Below, one piece after another: positions 7,308-14,528 of a stretch of DNA of 43,354 nucleotides (positions are counted from its first letter, which is position 1; each line of letters opens with the position of its first letter). This DNA comes from an uncultured Eubacteriales bacterium (lineage in GTDB: Bacteria > Bacillota > Clostridia > Oscillospirales > Oscillospiraceae), in NCBI GenBank assembly GCA_900553135.1, contig USCO01000003.1, positions 1 to 43,354 on the forward strand, written 5' to 3'. Position numbers and translations under genes: made by a program. The notes beneath the pieces are model-generated. The model saw only the letters and a list, made by a program, of their open reading frames with translations, was not told where the DNA came from and did no database searches.

Positions 7308-8909
7308 ATGCCCCTGGACCGTACCCTGCGCAAATACTGGCAGGCCCTGCCCGCTGCACGCAAGTGGGCCTTTCTGTCCTGCTTCATTTCCGGATATCTC
7401 ATCCACATCTTCGCCTTTACCAATATCATTCCCAATTCCGACGGCCTGAGCCGGGTGTTTGACCCCCAGCAGATGACGGTATCCGGGCGGTGGTTCCTCC
7501 ACTACGCCTCCATGCTCAACGGCTTTACCCAGATGCCCGCCCTCATTGGACTGCTGTCCATGGTGTTTCTCTCCCTGGCCGCCGCCCTGGCGGTAGGGGT
7601 GCTGGGCATCCGCAGCCGGTCCCTGGCCGCCTTTGCCGGGGTACTCATGGCCGCCTTCCCCTGCCTGGGCTACACCTTCCTTTATATGTTCACCGCCTCG
7701 GCCTATGCCCTGGCCATCCTGCTGGCGGTGCTTTCCCTGTGGCTGGCCAAGCGGGGCCGCTGGTGGACCCTGGCGGGCAGCCTGGTGCTGGCCCTGTCCA
7801 TGGGCATCTACCAGGCCTACGCCGCCGTGGCCATCTCCCTGTCGGTGCTGCTGGTGCTGCGGGAGTGCCTCAGCTCCCGCTCTAACTTTAAGGAGACAGC
7901 CCTTCTGGGGGTGCGCCTGGTGGTATATCTGGCCGTGGGCGCGGCGCTGTACTACGGTATTTTGCAGCTGTTCCTCACGGTGAAAGGACTGGAGCTGCTG
8001 GACTACCTGGGCATGAGCGACGCCGGCAGCGGCTACCCCATCGCCCAGCTGCCCCGGCTGATCCTCACCACCTATAAGCAGGTCATCATTTTCTTCTTCC
8101 TGCCCGGCTCCTCCAGCGCCCTCACCTCCCCGGTGATGGCGGTGCTGGACGCGGCGGCTGTCCTGCTGGCCGCCATCTGTGTGGTGGCCGCGGTGGTGCG
8201 CCGGGAACTGTACAAGCAGCCCTGGCGCATTGTGGGCGCTCTGGTCATGGCCGCCCTGATGCCTTTGGCGGTGGGCTTTGCCCAGATCATCTCCCCCTAC
8301 TCCGACGCCACCCCCATTATGAAGTACGCCTATGTGGTGATCTATCTGGCGGTGCTGGTGGTGTGCGACCTGGGGCTGAGTCTGCTGCCCCGTCCCCGGG
8401 GCGGACAGGTGGCCTCCGCCGCCCTGTCGCTTTGCCTCTGCAGCCTCATCCTGTACGGAGCCAACATCAATAACCTCCTCTACACCGCCTGCGACCAGGC
8501 CCACCGCGCCACCCTCAGCTACGCCACCCGCCTGGTCTCCCGCATTGAGAGCTGCCCCGGCTACGAGCCCGGGATGGAGGTGCTCATCATCGGCGCCATC
8601 TCCACCGACCAGCTCTCCGCCAACATTGAGAGCTACGCCCTCATCGACCACTACAGCGCCCCCACCGCCACGGTGGCCACTTTGAACAAGCACATCTACT
8701 ACTATCTCAACGACTGGCTCAACGTACCCTTTGAGGAGCCCGAGGACGAGATGATGCTCTCGGTGTCCAAGACCCGTACCTTCCGGGACATGCCCCTGTA
8801 CCCCGCCGACGGCAGCGTGGCGGTGCTGGACGGCCGGGTGGTGGTGAAGATCCAGGAGGAGTACACCCCCAAGAGCGAGTTTGAGATCGCCTATGAAAAC
8901 AGGAGATGA
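7308..8909 (+). CDS. Polytopic glucosyltransferase-domain membrane protein (GtrII-like)
   Basis: 533 aa, about ten or more membrane helices, and a hydrophilic C-terminal tail from about residue 410. The early loop NIIPNSDGLSRVFDPQQMTVSGRW and overall layout match the GtrII-type glucosyltransferase domain: lipid-linked-sugar-dependent enzymes that decorate cell-surface polymers. ATG 7308 is preferred because GGGAGG lies 7 nt upstream; an ATG at 7293 is upstream of that site. Immediately followed by GtrB- and GtrA-like genes, which supply and flip the undecaprenyl-phosphate sugar. The acceptor polymer and sugar are unknown. Confidence 0.82.
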   Translation: MPLDRTLRKYWQALPAARKWAFLSCFISGYLIHIFAFTNIIPNSDGLSRVFDPQQMTVSGRWFLHYASMLNGFTQMPALIGLLSMVFLSLAAALAVGVLGIRSRSLAAFAGVLMAAFPCLGYTFLYMFTASAYALAILLAVLSLWLAKRGRWWTLAGSLVLALSMGIYQAYAAVAISLSVLLVLRECLSSRSNFKETALLGVRLVVYLAVGAALYYGILQLFLTVKGLELLDYLGMSDAGSGYPIAQLPRLILTTYKQVIIFFFLPGSSSALTSPVMAVLDAAAVLLAAICVVAAVVRRELYKQPWRIVGALVMAALMPLAVGFAQIISPYSDATPIMKYAYVVIYLAVLVVCDLGLSLLPRPRGGQVASAALSLCLCSLILYGANINNLLYTACDQAHRATLSYATRLVSRIESCPGYEPGMEVLIIGAISTDQLSANIESYALIDHYSAPTATVATLNKHIYYYLNDWLNVPFEEPEDEMMLSVSKTRTFRDMPLYPADGSVAVLDGRVVVKIQEEYTPKSEFEIAYENRR

Positions 8910-8913
8910 ATCC

Positions 8914-9867
8914 ATGCACACCAAGGAAACGCCCCGCAGCGGGCTTTTGTCGGTGGTCCTGCCGGCCTATAACGAGGAGGCCTCCGTCCCCCTGGCCGCC
9001 CGCACCATCCACACCATCCTGGCCCAGGCGGACATCCCCCACGAACTGATCTTTGTCAACGACGGCTCCAAGGACGGCACCTGGCAGGCCGTCCAGGACC
9101 AGGCCGCCCAGATCCCCCAGGTGCGGGGCATCCGCTTTTCCCGCAACTTCGGCAAGGAGTCGGCCATCTTCGCGGGCCTTGCCCAGGCCTCGGGGGACTG
9201 CTGCGTGGTGATGGACTGCGACTTGCAGCACCCGCCGGAAAAGGTGGTGGAGATGTACCGCCTGTGGCAGCAGGGCTACCAGGTGGTGGAGGGCGTGAAG
9301 GTGAGCCGGGGCAAGGAGAGCCCCCTGCACACCCTGGCCGCCCGCACCTTTTATCACTTCATCAGCCAGGCCACCCAGATCGACATGTCCCGGGCCTCCG
9401 ACTTCAAGCTCCTGGACCGCCGGGCGGTGGACGTGCTCATCGCCATGCGGGAGAAAAACGCCTTCTTCCGGGCCCTTTCCTCCTGGATCGGCTTTGAGAC
9501 CGCCCAGGTGGAGTTCGAGGTCCAGCCCCGGGCGGCGGGGGAGTCCAAGTGGTCCCTGCGCTCCCTCACCCGGTACGCCGTGACCAATTTGGCCGCCTTT
9601 TCCACCGCCCCCCTTCACCTCATCACCCTTTTGGGCGTGCTGGTGTTTCTCTGCTCCCTGGTACTGGGCTGCTGGTCCCTGTGGCAGAAGATCAGCGGAC
9701 AGGCCCTGGAGGGCTTCACCACGGTGATCCTCCTGCTGCTGCTCATTGGCAGCATCCTGATGATCTGCCTAGGCATCATCGGCTACTATATCGCCAGGAT
9801 CTATGAGGAGATCAAGGACCGGCCCCGGTACATCATCTCCGAGGACTGCGGGGAGAAGCGGCCATGA
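8914..9867 (+). CDS. GtrB/DPM1-like polyprenyl-phosphate glycosyltransferase
   Basis: 317 aa. GT2 domain at about residues 8-230: LSVVLPAYNEEASV, FVNDGSKDGT, and the DxD-type VVMDCDLQHPPE for metal/nucleotide-sugar binding. Two C-terminal membrane helices (about 235-300), as in GtrB, which transfers a sugar from a nucleotide donor to undecaprenyl phosphate on the inner face of the membrane. Start at ATG 8914, 8 nt after AGGAG; the preceding gene stops at 8909. It overlaps the next gene by ATGA. Confidence 0.92.
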   Translation: MHTKETPRSGLLSVVLPAYNEEASVPLAARTIHTILAQADIPHELIFVNDGSKDGTWQAVQDQAAQIPQVRGIRFSRNFGKESAIFAGLAQASGDCCVVMDCDLQHPPEKVVEMYRLWQQGYQVVEGVKVSRGKESPLHTLAARTFYHFISQATQIDMSRASDFKLLDRRAVDVLIAMREKNAFFRALSSWIGFETAQVEFEVQPRAAGESKWSLRSLTRYAVTNLAAFSTAPLHLITLLGVLVFLCSLVLGCWSLWQKISGQALEGFTTVILLLLLIGSILMICLGIIGYYIARIYEEIKDRPRYIISEDCGEKRP

Positions 9868-10307
9868 TAGAGAAAATCAAGCAGCTTCTGGACCCCACCT
9901 TCTTCCGCTTCATTCTGGTGGGCATCGTCAACACCCTGGTGGGCTACGGGGTGATGTTCGGCCTGTACAACCTGGCCGGGCTCCACACCTGGGGCGACGC
10001 GGGCTACTGGATCTCCTCCGCCGCCAACTACATTGTGGGCAGCGTGGTCAGCTTCTTTCTCAACAAGCACTTCACCTTCCGCAACCAGGAAAAGGGGGCG
10101 GGCGTGGTGCTGCGCTTTGTTATCAACATTTCGGTGTGCTGGCTGCTGGCCTACGGTCTGGCCAAGCCCGCCGTGTCCTGGGCCCTGGGCGGCATGGGAC
10201 TGGGGGGCCAACTGCTGGGCAACCTCACCATGCTCTTTGGCTCGGGACTCTTCGTCCTGCTCAACTACTTTGGACAGCGCTTCTTCGCCTTCCGTACTCC
10301 TAAGTAA
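9864..10307 (+). CDS. GtrA-family flippase-like membrane protein
   Basis: 147 aa with four membrane helices and the GtrA opening FFRFILVGIVNTLVGYGVMF, plus NKHFTFRN between helices 2 and 3. GtrA proteins are thought to flip undecaprenyl-phosphate-linked sugars to the outer face. Last gene of a compact three-gene cassette (membrane transferase, GtrB, GtrA), followed by a strong terminator. Confidence 0.93.
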   Translation: MIEKIKQLLDPTFFRFILVGIVNTLVGYGVMFGLYNLAGLHTWGDAGYWISSAANYIVGSVVSFFLNKHFTFRNQEKGAGVVLRFVINISVCWLLAYGLAKPAVSWALGGMGLGGQLLGNLTMLFGSGLFVLLNYFGQRFFAFRTPK

Positions 10308-10310
10308 CAA

Positions 10311-10347
10311 AACGCTTCCCGGTCACCGACCGGGAAGCGTTTTTTCG
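10311..10347 (+). terminator. Terminator of the gtr-like operon, shared with the convergent gene
   Basis: Perfect 14-bp stem AACGCTTCCCGGTC (10311-10324), loop ACC, complementary stem (10328-10341), then a T-run. The minus-strand gene ending at 10323 has its stop codon inside this hairpin; minus-strand read-out gives a weaker TTTTG run. Confidence 0.9.
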
Positions 10348-11093
10348 TCTGTCTGAAATTCCGTCATATCCGCCCAGTACCGCTTGGGCATCTGGGTCAT
10401 GCGGCAGCGTGGATTCTCCCGCCCCTCAATGGCGATGGTGTCGTAAAACTTCCGCCACAGCCTGCGGTAGGCCGCCTCCTCCGATCCGGGGGCGTCCAGC
10501 TCCAGGCTGTCCATGGGCACGATGGCCCACCGCCCAGGCTGGTGGACCAGGGCCTCCCGGTGGGTCTTGTCATAGAGGAGGAATCGCTCCTGAGGAAACC
10601 GGGCGCAGAAGTGCCCCCGCAGCAGGGGCAGCACCCGGTTTTTGGGGGTGATCTGTCCCACCAGAGCCCCCTCCGTCTGGGAGAAGCGGACAAAGCCGGT
10701 GTAGAGGTGGGCCTCATGCTCCAGGTGGCGCACCGCCCGGTGGATCTGGCACACCACCGGGTCGGCCAGGTTCCGGGTAAATCCGGGCCCCTGGGCATAG
10801 CCCAGGCGGAGAAACCGCCACAGCCACAGCTCCTTCTCCGGCAGGCAGGTCAGAAACCCCCGCACCAGCCACCGTTTTCCCTCCCCGCCCAGCTTCTCCT
10901 CCAGGGAGCGGTACACCCGCCGGGCGTCCTCCCGCCGGGTCTCCACCGCCCGCTGGGGATAGAAGGAGGCGCAGGCCCGGTCAAAGCTGACAAAATCCGC
11001 CGGCTCCTCCCGGTACTGGTAGCTGTCAAACACACAGGTGAGAAAACCGAAAAAGGTGCCGTCGTACAAATAGGAGACCTGGGTCCACTTCAT
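10323..11093 (-). CDS. TIGR03915-family DNA metabolism protein (DUF4130)
   Basis: 256 aa, N-terminus MKWTQVSYLYDGTFFGFLTCVFDSY, a hallmark of the family that pairs with TIGR03916 radical SAM proteins. The C-terminal DUF4130 region holds LLYDKTHREAL and FYDTIAIEGRENPRCRMTQMPKRYW. Biochemical function unknown; a DNA repair or modification role is the family annotation, probably resting on genomic association. It starts by ATGA overlap with the upstream radical SAM gene and stops inside the convergent terminator, so its last codons double as hairpin DNA. Confidence 0.9.
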   Translation of the reverse strand: MKWTQVSYLYDGTFFGFLTCVFDSYQYREEPADFVSFDRACASFYPQRAVETRREDARRVYRSLEEKLGGEGKRWLVRGFLTCLPEKELWLWRFLRLGYAQGPGFTRNLADPVVCQIHRAVRHLEHEAHLYTGFVRFSQTEGALVGQITPKNRVLPLLRGHFCARFPQERFLLYDKTHREALVHQPGRWAIVPMDSLELDAPGSEEAAYRRLWRKFYDTIAIEGRENPRCRMTQMPKRYWADMTEFQTDEKTLPGR

Positions 11094-12358
11094 CCTGTGC
11101 GCCCCCTCTCGTCAAAGAGAGACAGCTGCTCTCCCGGGTCCTCTCCCCGTCCCTCCAGAGCCAGCAGGTGGCGCAGGATGCCATCCTCCCGCACCCGCAA
11201 CCCCTGCTCCATGCGCCCCGAACAGGTGAGAAAATACTGGGCCCGCTTCAGCACCACCCCCATGCGCTTGAGCCCCAAAAAGTTCACCGGTCCAAACCGC
11301 CGGGCGGCCAGGATGCGCCGGGCGCTCTTCACCCCGATGCCCGGCACTCGCAGCAGGGTCTCGTAGTCGGCCCGGTTCACCTCCACGGGGAACTGGTCCA
11401 GATGGCGCAGGGCCCAGCAGCACTTGGGGTCCAGCCGGGGGTCCAGGTCGGGCTGGTTTTCGTCCAGCAGCTCCTCCGCCCGGAAGTGGTAAAAGCGCAG
11501 CAGCCAGTCCGCCTGGTACAGCCGATGCTCCCGCAGCAGCGGGGGCTTAAAATTCTCAGGCGCCGGGAGCAGCGGGCTGCCCGACACCGGCATGTAGGCG
11601 GAGTAAAACACCCGCTTCAGGCGGTATTTCTCATAAAGCCCCTGGGTGAGGGACAAAATCTGCCGGTCGCTCTCCCCCGTGGCCCCCACGATCATCTGGG
11701 TGGACTGCCCGGCGGGGGCGAAGCGGGGGGCGTGGCGGTAGACCTTCAGCTCCTGCCGGGAGACCTGGATGCCGTCCCGGATCTGGGCCATAGGGGTGAA
11801 AATAGCCTCCTTCTTCTTGTCGGGGGCCAGCAGGGCCAGGCTCTGGGCGCTGGGCAGCTCAATATTCACGCTCATGCGGTCGCACAGCAGCCCCAGCCGC
11901 TGGGTGAGCAGCGGGTCCGCCCCGGGGATGGCCTTGGCGTGGATATAGCCCCCGAAGCGGTACTCCTCCCGCAGCAGGCGCAAGGTTTGAATCATGCGCT
12001 CGGTGGTGTAGTCGGGGCTGACCATCACCGCCGAGGAGAGAAACAGCCCCTCGATGTAGTTGCGGCGGTAAAAGCCCATGGTGAGCTCGCACAGCTCCCG
12101 GGGAGTGAAGGCCGCCCGGGGCGGGTCGTTGGAGCGGCGGTTGACACAGTACTGGCAGTCGTAGACGCACACATTGGTAAGCAGCACCTTCAGCAGGGAG
12201 ATACACCGCCCGTCGGCGGAAAAGGAGTGGCAGCACCCGGCCACGGTGGTATTGCCCATAGCCCCCCGCCCCCCCTTGTGGTCCAGCCCGCTGGAAGTGC
12301 AGGCGGCGTCATATTTGGCCGCGTCGGCTAAAATCTCCAGTTTTTCCAGCAGCTCCAT
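11090..12358 (-). CDS. TIGR03916-family putative DNA modification/repair radical SAM protein
   Basis: 422 aa. Radical SAM triad C64, C68, C71 in NVCVYDCQYC; upstream cysteines at C42, C43 and C52 (GCCHSFSADGRC). A C-terminal helix-hairpin-helix DNA-binding motif, LLRVPGIGVKSARRILAARR, lies at about 335-356. It is expected to act on DNA with its TIGR03915 partner, the next gene; substrate unknown. A promoter and a LexA-box-like dyad lie upstream, consistent with damage control. Confidence 0.92.
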   Translation of the reverse strand: MELLEKLEILADAAKYDAACTSSGLDHKGGRGAMGNTTVAGCCHSFSADGRCISLLKVLLTNVCVYDCQYCVNRRSNDPPRAAFTPRELCELTMGFYRRNYIEGLFLSSAVMVSPDYTTERMIQTLRLLREEYRFGGYIHAKAIPGADPLLTQRLGLLCDRMSVNIELPSAQSLALLAPDKKKEAIFTPMAQIRDGIQVSRQELKVYRHAPRFAPAGQSTQMIVGATGESDRQILSLTQGLYEKYRLKRVFYSAYMPVSGSPLLPAPENFKPPLLREHRLYQADWLLRFYHFRAEELLDENQPDLDPRLDPKCCWALRHLDQFPVEVNRADYETLLRVPGIGVKSARRILAARRFGPVNFLGLKRMGVVLKRAQYFLTCSGRMEQGLRVREDGILRHLLALEGRGEDPGEQLSLFDERGRTG

Positions 12359-12377
12359 ACCGCTGCCCCCCTTAATA

Positions 12378-12389
12378 GAACATTTGTAC
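12378..12389 (-). promoter_or_regulatory. LexA (SOS) box-like operator
   Basis: GAAC-ATTT-GTAC on the plus strand differs at one position from the Firmicutes half-site pattern GAAC-N4-GTTC. It sits just downstream of the -10 box of the repair operon, where a repressor would block transcription. Confidence 0.5.
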
Positions 12390-12393
12390 TATT

Positions 12394-12421
12394 ATTATAG
12401 CAGGGGGCGGGGAAAAGTCAA
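12394..12421 (-). promoter_or_regulatory. Promoter of the TIGR03916/TIGR03915 operon
   Basis: Minus strand TTGACT (12421-12416), 16-bp spacer, extended -10 TGC-TATAAT with hexamer at 12399-12394, about 36 nt upstream of the start codon. Confidence 0.8.
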
Positions 12422-12440
12422 GTGGGAATGTCTGGGCATA

Positions 12441-12472
12441 AAAAAAGACTGCTGTGTCACCACAGCAGTCTC
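12441..12472 (-). terminator. Terminator of yceD-rpmF
   Basis: Perfect 11-bp stem AGACTGCTGTG (12446-12456) with its complement (12461-12471), 4-nt loop, followed by U-run on the minus strand. A T-run also follows on the plus strand, so it could work both ways. Confidence 0.9.
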
Positions 12473-12483
12473 TTTTTCGCAAA

Positions 12484-12669
12484 TCACTGGGCCTCGACCT
12501 GGCCGAAAGAACGGCCGTTGTAGGTCAGGCAATTTTTGCACATCCGGTGGGGCAGCCGATAGGCACCGCACTTGGGGCAGGTCACGATACCGGGAGTCTC
12601 CAGCTTCCAGTGGGAGCTGCGCCGCTTATCGCGCCGGGCCTTGGACACTTTTCTCTTAGGAACCGCCAT
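12484..12669 (-). CDS. rpmF: 50S ribosomal protein L32
   Basis: 61 aa, start MAVPKRKVSKARRDKRRS is diagnostic of L32. It has a zinc ribbon, CPKC-x9-CKNC, so this is the zinc-binding form. Start set at ATG 12669, 8 nt after AAGGAGG; an in-frame start three codons upstream is inside the ribosome site region and atypical. Cotranscribed behind yceD, a common arrangement. Confidence 0.97.
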   Translation of the reverse strand: MAVPKRKVSKARRDKRRSSHWKLETPGIVTCPKCGAYRLPHRMCKNCLTYNGRSFGQVEAQ

Positions 12670-12713
12670 TGGTGACACCTCCTTCGGTTTACGTGCCGTA
12701 AAGCACTTCTGGA

Positions 12714-13220
12714 CTACTCAGCTTCATCATCCAACAGCTGCGCAAGCGCCGCCAAACGTGGATCCACTTCAGGTCTGCACCCGCAGGGGCCGAGGTTCAG
12801 GTCGGCACCACACTTGGCGCACAGCCCTTTGCAGTCTTCTGAGCAAAGGTTCTTTGTATCCATTGCGAGGACAAAGGCCGTTGTGACCACTTCGTCCAAA
12901 TCCAGCTCGTTTCCGTCCAACAGATAGATCTCGTCCTCACTGTCCTCGCTTTCCAAAGAATCGGCAAGCAGGGCATGCAGAGGAACGACCTTCTCCCGGG
13001 AAAATTCTTTCCCGCAGCGGTCACAAGCCAAGTCCAGCTCGGAGCGGGCCGTGCCGTTCAGGACCAGAGCGCCCGCGTGGTTCTCCACGCTCCCCTGGGC
13101 CAAAACGGGCCGCGTAATGGGCTTTCTTCCATAAAACTCCAGCTGGCTTAGGTCCAACTGAAATTCGAAGGTTTTCGACGCGCCAGGCACGTGGATGACG
13201 TTGCGTAAATCCAGCCGCAT
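12714..13220 (-). CDS. yceD: YceD family protein (DUF177)
   Basis: 168 aa, DUF177. A C-x2-C pair (CDRCGKEF, about residue 69) and a C-terminal cysteine cluster (CSEDCKGLCAKCGADLNLGPC, then GCRPEVDPR) match the family. YceD is linked to 23S rRNA metabolism or ribosome assembly in other bacteria, and its gene usually precedes rpmF, as here. Promoter with perfect consensus boxes lies upstream. Confidence 0.93.
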   Translation of the reverse strand: MRLDLRNVIHVPGASKTFEFQLDLSQLEFYGRKPITRPVLAQGSVENHAGALVLNGTARSELDLACDRCGKEFSREKVVPLHALLADSLESEDSEDEIYLLDGNELDLDEVVTTAFVLAMDTKNLCSEDCKGLCAKCGADLNLGPCGCRPEVDPRLAALAQLLDDEAE

Positions 13221-13272
13221 GGCCGCCTCCTTCCGGGGTAAGACCCCATACTCGCGTAATGGTACGGAGAGT

Positions 13273-13301
13273 ATTATAATGAATCCTCAGGAAAATGTCA
13301 A
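13273..13301 (-). promoter_or_regulatory. Consensus promoter of yceD-rpmF
   Basis: Minus strand TTGACA (13301-13296), 17-bp spacer, TATAAT (13278-13273): perfect match at both boxes, fitting strong ribosomal-protein expression. Confidence 0.93.
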
Positions 13302-13315
13302 ACCTTTTTTTCTGG

Positions 13316-13344
13316 TTGACAAACATATTTTTTTATGATGCAAT
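13316..13344 (+). promoter_or_regulatory. Candidate promoter of the pseudouridine synthase gene
   Basis: TTGACA (13316-13321), 17-bp spacer, TGCAAT (13339-13344). The -10 box is weak, so this is tentative; it diverges from the yceD promoter. Confidence 0.4.
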
Positions 13345-13383
13345 CTTAACAAGTCACGACACATTGGACAAAGGATGACAGCC

Positions 13384-14367
13384 ATGAAAGAATTTACCAT
13401 TGGGAAAAACGACGCGGGGCAGCGCCTGGACCGCTGGCTGGCCAAAACCCTGCCCCTGCTCCCCGCTCCCCTGGCCCAGAAGTATATCCGCCTCAAGCGG
13501 GTGAAGGTCAACGGCAAGGGCTCCAAGCGGGATGTGCGCCTTCAGGTGGGGGACGTGTTGCAGCTTTATATCAACGACGAATTCTTCCAGCGCCCCACCC
13601 CGGAAAACGCCTTTCTCTCCCTGTATCAGCCCAAGCTGAATATTTTATATGAGGATGAACACATCCTGTTGCTGGACAAGCGTCCCGGCATGGTGGTCCA
13701 CCCCGACGAGAGCGAGCGGGTCAACACCCTGCTCACCCACATCCAGGCCTACCTTTATCAAAAGAAGGAGTGGTCCCCCTACTGGGAGAACTCCTTTGCC
13801 CCCGCCCTTTGTAACCGCATCGACCGCAACACCGGGGGCATCGTCATCGCCGCCAAGACCGCCGAGGCCCTGCGGGTGATGAACCAGAAGGTCAAGGACC
13901 GGGAGCTGAACAAATACTACCTGTGCGTGCTCCACGGGGTCATGCCCCGGAAGGAGGGCAAGCTGGAGAACTTCCTGTTAAAGGACGAGGCCAAAAAGCA
14001 GGTCTCTGTCCACAATCGCCCCGTCCCCGGTGGAAAAACCGCCGTCACACTGTACCGCACCCTGGCGGTGAACGGCGGGCTGTCCCTGGTGGAGTGCGAC
14101 CTCATCACCGGGCGCACCCATCAGATCCGGGCCCAGTTTGCCGCCGCGGGCCACCCCCTGCTGGGGGACGGCAAGTACGGCCGGGAGCGGGAGGACCGGA
14201 AATACGGCCGCCACGGCCAGGCCCTGTACTCCTACCGCCTGGAGTTCCGCTTCACCACCGACGCCGGGCCGCTGGAGCATCTCAACGGCCGCAGCTGGCA
14301 GGTAGAGGATGTGGACTTTGTGGGAGAGTACTTCCCCAACTTCCGCCTTCCCGACCAAAAGCCCTGA
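13384..14367 (+). CDS. RluC/RluD-family pseudouridine synthase
   Basis: 327 aa. An N-terminal S4-like RNA-binding domain (about residues 10-75: QRLDRWLAK, RLKRVKVNGKGSKRDVRLQVGD) is followed by the catalytic domain. The catalytic aspartate is in NRIDRNTGGIVIAAKT (family form HRLDxxTSG), and LITGRTHQIRAQFAAAGHPLLGD is the second signature. It isomerises uridine in rRNA; the target site cannot be told from sequence. Start at ATG 13384, 8 nt after AAGGA, rather than the ATG at 13375 that overlaps that site. Confidence 0.92.
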   Translation: MKEFTIGKNDAGQRLDRWLAKTLPLLPAPLAQKYIRLKRVKVNGKGSKRDVRLQVGDVLQLYINDEFFQRPTPENAFLSLYQPKLNILYEDEHILLLDKRPGMVVHPDESERVNTLLTHIQAYLYQKKEWSPYWENSFAPALCNRIDRNTGGIVIAAKTAEALRVMNQKVKDRELNKYYLCVLHGVMPRKEGKLENFLLKDEAKKQVSVHNRPVPGGKTAVTLYRTLAVNGGLSLVECDLITGRTHQIRAQFAAAGHPLLGDGKYGREREDRKYGRHGQALYSYRLEFRFTTDAGPLEHLNGRSWQVEDVDFVGEYFPNFRLPDQKP

Positions 14368-14405
14368 TTTTCCCCAAACTTCACCTTTCTTTTCCACAAA
14401 ATCCA

Positions 14406-14434
14406 TTGACAAGCTTTGGGGAAACAGATATAGT
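14406..14434 (+). promoter_or_regulatory. Promoter of the pot operon
   Basis: TTGACA (14406-14411), 17-bp spacer, TATAGT (14429-14434), about 95 nt upstream of potA. Confidence 0.85.
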
Positions 14435-14451
14435 TTATCTGCTATCCGCAT

Positions 14452-14486
14452 ATGCCCGGGGACGCCGCAGGGAGTCGCCCGGGCAT
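14452..14486 (+). other. 5'-leader hairpin of the pot operon
   Basis: Stem ATGCCCGGG (14452-14460) pairs perfectly with CCCGGGCAT (14478-14486), with an inner GAC/GTC pair. No T-run follows, so it is not an intrinsic terminator. It could be an operator dyad or mRNA leader structure; no known riboswitch recognised. Confidence 0.5.
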
Positions 14487-14528
14487 TGTATCAGGATAGG
14501 GAATTTCTTCAGAAATGGGGGAGGATAT

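Noticed and set aside
7152..8924. Long minus-strand open frame (590 codons) opposite the GtrII-like gene
   Set aside because: Gly/His/Gln-rich antisense translation; the plus strand has promoter, ribosome site and a membrane protein.
13923..14528. Upstream extension of the potA frame
   Set aside because: It lies within the pseudouridine synthase gene in another frame; ATG 14529 has a strong ribosome site and matches the PotA N-terminus.
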